A DNA stretch of 64,000 bases from Bacteroidales bacterium (GTDB lineage Bacteria > Bacteroidota > Bacteroidia > Bacteroidales > UBA932), in the NCBI GenBank assembly GCA_024402135.1, contig JAKSJN010000011.1, positions 1 through 64,000 on the forward strand. Reading direction: 5' to 3'. The notes below the pieces were generated by a model. That model was not told where the DNA came from and made no database searches. It saw only the letters and a list, made by a program, of their open reading frames with translations. Numbering within the stretch: the stretch's first letter is position 1; each line of letters opens with the position of its first letter. A program made the translations under genes and the position numbers. Below, in pieces: positions 61,404 through 64,000 of the stretch.

Positions 61404-62038
61404 CCTTTCCTCCTTTTGAAAATATACCTCACAGATAAACCGACACGTGTCGGTCCCAGCCAGACATAGCGTCCCCTGCGAGACACGAAATCCTCTGCGA
61501 GTCCTTTCCAGTCATAGTAATAATGGCCATCCACCGTTCCGGTTACCGGATCGCCCCAGACATAGTTATCATATCTGGTAGCGAGCAGACCCATCTGTGC
61601 CGATAGGGAGACCGAAAGACGGTGTTCTCTGCCGCATAGCCACTCCCATCCGAACGACAAGCCTCCGCCAGCAGCTTCACCTTGCCAGCCGCGGCTGCCG
61701 TCAAGACCGATTCCATATCTTTGGATTCCTGCATAGATACCCACGAAAGGACCCTTGAAGAGCGAGTCCGAGCGATGCCACCTCACCTCCGGCTGCAAGG
61801 AAGTCACTTGAAGATAACGGTGTGTGTCGCGATTACGGAACCACGGTCCGCCCACTGTGACGGCCACGGTACGCTTTCCGCCAGCACCAAACTCCACTTC
61901 ACCCGAAGGAAGGGACAGAAGATCGACGCCGACAGCCACCTTGCGCTCCTGTCCAGAAACATTAATGCTGAACATGAGCAAGACCGCTGTCAACAGAAAC
62001 AGTTGGGATAAAAATGAATTAGACACGTAGCGAATCAT
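61400..62038 (-). CDS. DUF3575 protein, fimbrial operon outer-membrane component
   Basis: The ATG at 62038 gives 212 residues with signal peptide ending INVSGQ; a TTG start 27 bases upstream is possible. There is no lipobox. The mature part has repeated amphipathic strands (VAVGVDLLSLPSGEVEFG, GPFVGIYAGIQRYGIGLDG, LSVSLSAQMGLLATRYDNY, TRVGLSVRYIF), consistent with a small beta-barrel. It matches DUF3575, the usual first gene of such operons. It heads the nine-gene run and follows the frameshifted mini-gene. Confidence 0.82.
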   Translation of the reverse strand: MIRYVSNSFLSQLFLLTAVLLMFSINVSGQERKVAVGVDLLSLPSGEVEFGAGGKRTVAVTVGGPWFRNRDTHRYLQVTSLQPEVRWHRSDSLFKGPFVGIYAGIQRYGIGLDGSRGWQGEAAGGGLSFGWEWLCGREHRLSVSLSAQMGLLATRYDNYVWGDPVTGTVDGHYYYDWKGLAEDFVSRRGRYVWLGPTRVGLSVRYIFKRRKG

Positions 62039-62156
62039 CAGCGTTGATCGTGTTGCACACACCAATTACAATTATTAGACATTGTAACGAATTGAACGGA
62101 CGCGCGAACTGATTCTCACGTTTGTCGCTTGTGAATTTCTGACAAGAAGTGGGTTG

Positions 62157-62302
62157 GAAGATATCTTTACCTTTCGGGAAGTCCTCGAGGTTATTGTCCA
62201 TGAAGGCTGGGCGGGAACTATCGCAGCTGGAATTGAGGAGCGGCCACGAGCATCAATAACGATGATCTGCACCTTCGATGCAGAATAGACGTTTACTGTC
62301 AT
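62157..62302 (-). pseudogene. Frameshifted copy of the 51-codon fimbrial mini-gene
   Basis: From the ATG at 62302 the sequence encodes MTVNVYSASKVQIIVIDARG, matching the intact mini-gene at 63428-63583. A 1-base deletion then shifts the frame. Aligned to the intact gene, the third part resumes in the other frame (DSSRPAFMDNNLEDFPKGKDIF) with a further 6-base deletion, and no stop at the matching place. The actual frame from 62302 runs 75 codons to 62075. It lies before the DUF3575 gene. The 394 bases from 62039 to 62432 hold only this remnant and its leader. Confidence 0.8.
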
Positions 62303-62357
62303 AGTAGTATAAGCAAAAAATGGTAGAGCGAAATTACCACGGTCTAGCTTATAGCTA

Positions 62358-62386
62358 CGTCCAAAATAGTCCAAAAAGCCTCCAAA
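62358..62386 (-). promoter_or_regulatory. Triple direct repeat in the leader of the fimbrial operon (copy A)
   Basis: Reading the minus strand, TTTGGAGG, TTTGGACT and TTTGGACG start 11 and 10 bases apart, one helical turn each, about 56 bases before the mini-gene remnant. The same three sites with the same spacing occur in copy B. They are probably binding sites for one regulator. Confidence 0.65.
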
Positions 62387-62432
62387 TTCAGTTAAAAAAG
62401 GGGAAAAAGTGGCGAAATAGCCGTCTCAGGGG

Positions 62433-63425
62433 CTAGAAGACCTTCATATCGTGGACCTTGCTCCTCACGCAAGTGAACGAGGTCTTGGACTTTGTCGTGC
62501 CGGCAGTACCGTCGCTATGGTAGGCGGTCGCACTGAAGCCTGACTTGGTACCTGGCCATACAGGGATGTAGTAGGTCCTGCCAGCTTCAAAAGGCTGTCC
62601 ACCTTCGCGTGTCACAGTAATGGTATTGAAGATATAGCTCGGACGATGGGTCTCGTTGTTATAGACGAGATATGCTCCGAACCAATCGTCTCCCTTGCTT
62701 GGCCAGTTAGATGGGTAGAAGACGCAGGCAGGGCCTGCGATCATATCCCTGCGCTGATAATAGCTGGGCTGCTGCGTTCCCGGCTCAGTCGGAAGGTCGC
62801 AGTCAACTGAAACGACCATCCTTGTTATATCCGAAGACTCGACAGTGAAACTGAGCAGCGAGACCGCATTCCTGAACTGGAGCACAGGAGCAGGATCGGA
62901 CGCCGAAGTTCTGGCATTCGAGGCAAGCATGATAAGATAGTTCTTATCCATGTTGTCTCCATCCTTGATTACCTGATGGTCGGAGATGTCGCAGAGAAAT
63001 GCATTCAGCATGCCATCGAATCGGAGAGACCTCATCCAGCCGCTGGCGCCATAGGTATAAGGATACACCGCATTGAAGTCCAGCGCCGAACTGAATACAT
63101 TCTCAAATGGTGATCCAGTATTGGTAAGACCGAACACAGCGGTCTCGCCATCGACCTTGACGAGCTCGAAAGCGGCACCCTCGACCTTGTCCTTGGCGAC
63201 CACCCAGAGATTCTCACTGCCGATGACCTTGTCCCAGCTGAGAGTCAGGTCATCCGACATGGAAACCTTGGTATCGGTGGACGAGTCCATCTTCGCGGCA
63301 ATCTCGAACGGATGCGCGAGCTGATCCTCAGGTATGTCGATTGTGGATTTCTGGCAGGCAGTGAACGGAAGTGCCGCCAAAAGAGCAGCCCAGAGGCAGC
63401 TGATGATACTATTGCTGTTCCTCAT
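62433..63425 (-). CDS. Fimbrillin-family lipoprotein, separate unit
   Basis: This 330-residue lipoprotein (ALPFTACQKS) has the fimbrillin features TKVSMSDDLTLSWD near 54-67, FNAVYPYTYGASGW, AVSLLSFTVESSD and the closing GQPFEAGRTYYIPVWPGTKS. It starts 2 bases after the stop of the 51-codon mini-gene, so the two must be co-translated. It is separated from the main fimbrial operon by the second leader copy. It may therefore be an independently transcribed subunit under the same control. Confidence 0.75.
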   Translation of the reverse strand: MRNSNSIISCLWAALLAALPFTACQKSTIDIPEDQLAHPFEIAAKMDSSTDTKVSMSDDLTLSWDKVIGSENLWVVAKDKVEGAAFELVKVDGETAVFGLTNTGSPFENVFSSALDFNAVYPYTYGASGWMRSLRFDGMLNAFLCDISDHQVIKDGDNMDKNYLIMLASNARTSASDPAPVLQFRNAVSLLSFTVESSDITRMVVSVDCDLPTEPGTQQPSYYQRRDMIAGPACVFYPSNWPSKGDDWFGAYLVYNNETHRPSYIFNTITVTREGGQPFEAGRTYYIPVWPGTKSGFSATAYHSDGTAGTTKSKTSFTCVRSKVHDMKVF

Positions 63426-63427
63426 GA

Positions 63428-63583
63428 CTAAAAGAGATCTTCACCTCTCGAGTAGTCCTCGAGGTTGCTGTTATTGTCAAGGAATGACGGGCGGGAACTA
63501 TCGTAGCTGGTATCGAGGATGCTGCTACGGACATCGAGGACGATGATCTTTGCCTTCGGTGCTGAATAGACGTTTTCTTTCAT
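63428..63583 (-). CDS. 51-residue mini-protein upstream of fimbrillin
   Basis: The frame MKENVYSAPKAKIIVLDV... has 51 codons and ends in SRGEDLF. The first half is KVYxxP-like with a beta-strand (AKIIVLDV); the second is acidic and Asn/Ser-rich. There is no signal peptide. From memory, such short proteins beginning with MKK.Y..P and a hydrophobic strand are scattered through Bacteroidales genomes without assigned function. Evidence that it is real: a frameshifted homologue exists at 62302, similarity runs beyond the leader into the coding part, and the next gene starts 2 bases after its stop. It could be a regulator, a secreted peptide or a translation-coupling leader. Confidence 0.7.
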   Translation of the reverse strand: MKENVYSAPKAKIIVLDVRSSILDTSYDSSRPSFLDNNSNLEDYSRGEDLF

Positions 63584-63641
63584 AGTAGTAATAAGCAAAA
63601 AAAATGGTAATGCGAAATTACCTCAATCCAGCCTATGACTA

Positions 63642-63670
63642 CGTCCAAAAACGTCCAAAGAACCTCCAAA
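63642..63670 (-). promoter_or_regulatory. Triple direct repeat in the leader of the mini-gene (copy B)
   Basis: On the minus strand TTTGGAGG, TTTGGACG and TTTGGACG start 11 and 10 bases apart, about 60 bases before the mini-gene ATG. A GGTAAT...ATTACC inverted repeat lies between them and the start (63605-63621). Spacing is identical to copy A. Confidence 0.68.
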
Positions 63671-63675
63671 TTCAG

Positions 63676-64000
63676 TTAAAACGAAGGTAAAAGTGGCGAA
63701 AACAACCTCCTGTAAAGGTCAGCCTTATTCTCCAGTTTCATCGGGTACGCGCGGGATGAACTCGGCATCCGCCACCAACGGAGGGAAGTATTTCCAAAAG
63801 ATCCATGAGGATGGAAAACTTCTATCTCAACGGACTCCCCTACCTTTGGAATCTTCACCTTCAATCCATGGGACTCGAAGTAGGACTGAAGCTCCTCGCT
63901 CGCCTTTCCACCCGTGGTCACGATTGTACGGCACTCCGGCAGCTGCTCGAGGAGCGCGAACACATCCGTCCCCTCCTCGATCTCAAGGAAGTTGTCATCA
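63676..64000 (-). CDS. Uracil-DNA glycosylase family protein, 5' part outside the window
   Basis: The frame is open at the window end and continues beyond it. About 107 residues are visible: DDNFLEIEEGTDVFALLEQL, TIVTTGGKASEEL, KIPKVGESVE and WRMPSSSRAYPMKLENKADL. The RMPSSSRAYP segment corresponds to the DNA-intercalating motif near the C-terminus of the uracil-DNA glycosylase superfamily. Members excise damaged bases from DNA or G/U mispairs. The last codons (SPLLPSF) and the stop lie inside the duplicated module also found at 62391-62422, so the tail may derive from that duplication. Confidence 0.8.
   Translation of the reverse strand, partial: DDNFLEIEEGTDVFALLEQLPECRTIVTTGGKASEELQSYFESHGLKVKIPKVGESVEIEVFHPHGSFGNTSLRWWRMPSSSRAYPMKLENKADLYRRLFSPLLPSF

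Noticed and set aside
62019-62201. 60-codon frame beginning MDNNLEDF as an independent gene
   Set aside because: It is the shifted-frame second half of the broken mini-gene and runs into the DUF3575 start.
62358-62386. Leader repeats as a CRISPR array or as a LytTR site
   Set aside because: Units are 8 bases at 10-11 base spacing without spacers, and the sequence does not match the LytTR consensus.
51164-63425. Fimbrial cluster as a second SusC/SusD-type utilisation locus
   Set aside because: No TonB receptor or glycoside hydrolase is present; all products are signal-peptide proteins, nearly all lipoproteins, with fimbrillin-type endings.

Overview
The window is chromosomal DNA from a member of the Bacteroidales (phylum Bacteroidota). 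The evidence is a SusC/SusD pair with a glycoside hydrolase, a long fimbrillin-type operon, lineage-typical families (DUF3276 PUR proteins, DUF6340, DUF5606, DUF4301, GSCFA, DUF2807, DUF4332) and several promoters of the Bacteroidota type (TTTG, 19-21 bases, then TAnnTTTG). Shine-Dalgarno sites are mostly absent. I cannot resolve the genus. There is no sign of phage, integrase, transposase or CRISPR.  Layout. (1) 136-3502: glutaminyl cyclase, an HD protein and a glsA/glsB-like acyltransferase pair for amino-acid lipids, facing a DUF6340 lipoprotein. (2) 4365-8997, minus: nusB-yajC-ybbR-coaE(DUF5606)-rimO, an expression and membrane operon in which coaE and DUF5606 are one reading frame; DUF3276 diverges from it. 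(3) 9497-13614: purine nucleoside phosphorylase, then rny, a probable 6S RNA, zapA and a coiled-coil protein, then a small lipoprotein and an AraC-type regulator. (4) 13759-18295: a zinc/cadmium P1B-ATPase diverging from lysA-ffh across a palindromic operator. (5) 18369-24325: GSCFA protein, 5'-nucleotidase, a GntR/YtrA-controlled ABC operon with its operator visible, and ribosomal protein L31 type B. (6) 24402-34079: DUF1343 protein, glmM, tRNA-Glu, DUF4332 protein, YebC, TPR protein, and the run folE-recF-DUF721-pdxB-DUF4301. (7) 34274-38366: DUF2795 protein, SulP transporter, lipoprotein nitroreductase, a secreted protein of unknown function and an FKBP. (8) 38373-48820: a small glucuronoxylan-type polysaccharide utilisation locus (GH67 alpha-glucuronidase, SusC, SusD, acetylesterase) with a divergent LacI regulator and two matching operators. 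(9) 48831-51128: AlkZ-related protein, MGMT-like protein, a small unknown protein and ferritin. (10) 51164-63583, minus: fimbrial lipoproteins (DUF3575, DUF5119, fimbrillins, an Mfa1/FimA-like subunit, a FISUMP-domain probable tip protein and a DUF4906-like protein). They follow a fimbrillin with its own 51-codon mini-gene. (11) 63676-64000: the 3' part of a uracil-DNA glycosylase family gene.  The most unusual signal is at 62157-63708. A module made of the 3' end of the glycosylase gene, a leader with three direct repeats one helical turn apart, and a mini-gene is present twice. One copy is intact and sits 2 bases before a fimbrillin gene. The other is frameshifted and sits before the nine-gene fimbrial operon. 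This looks like a duplicated control cassette that puts two fimbrial units under one signal. Other points of interest are the 6S-like RNA after zapA, the coaE-DUF5606 fusion, two multi-hairpin intergenic elements, and readable operators for LacI, GntR and a probable metal regulator.
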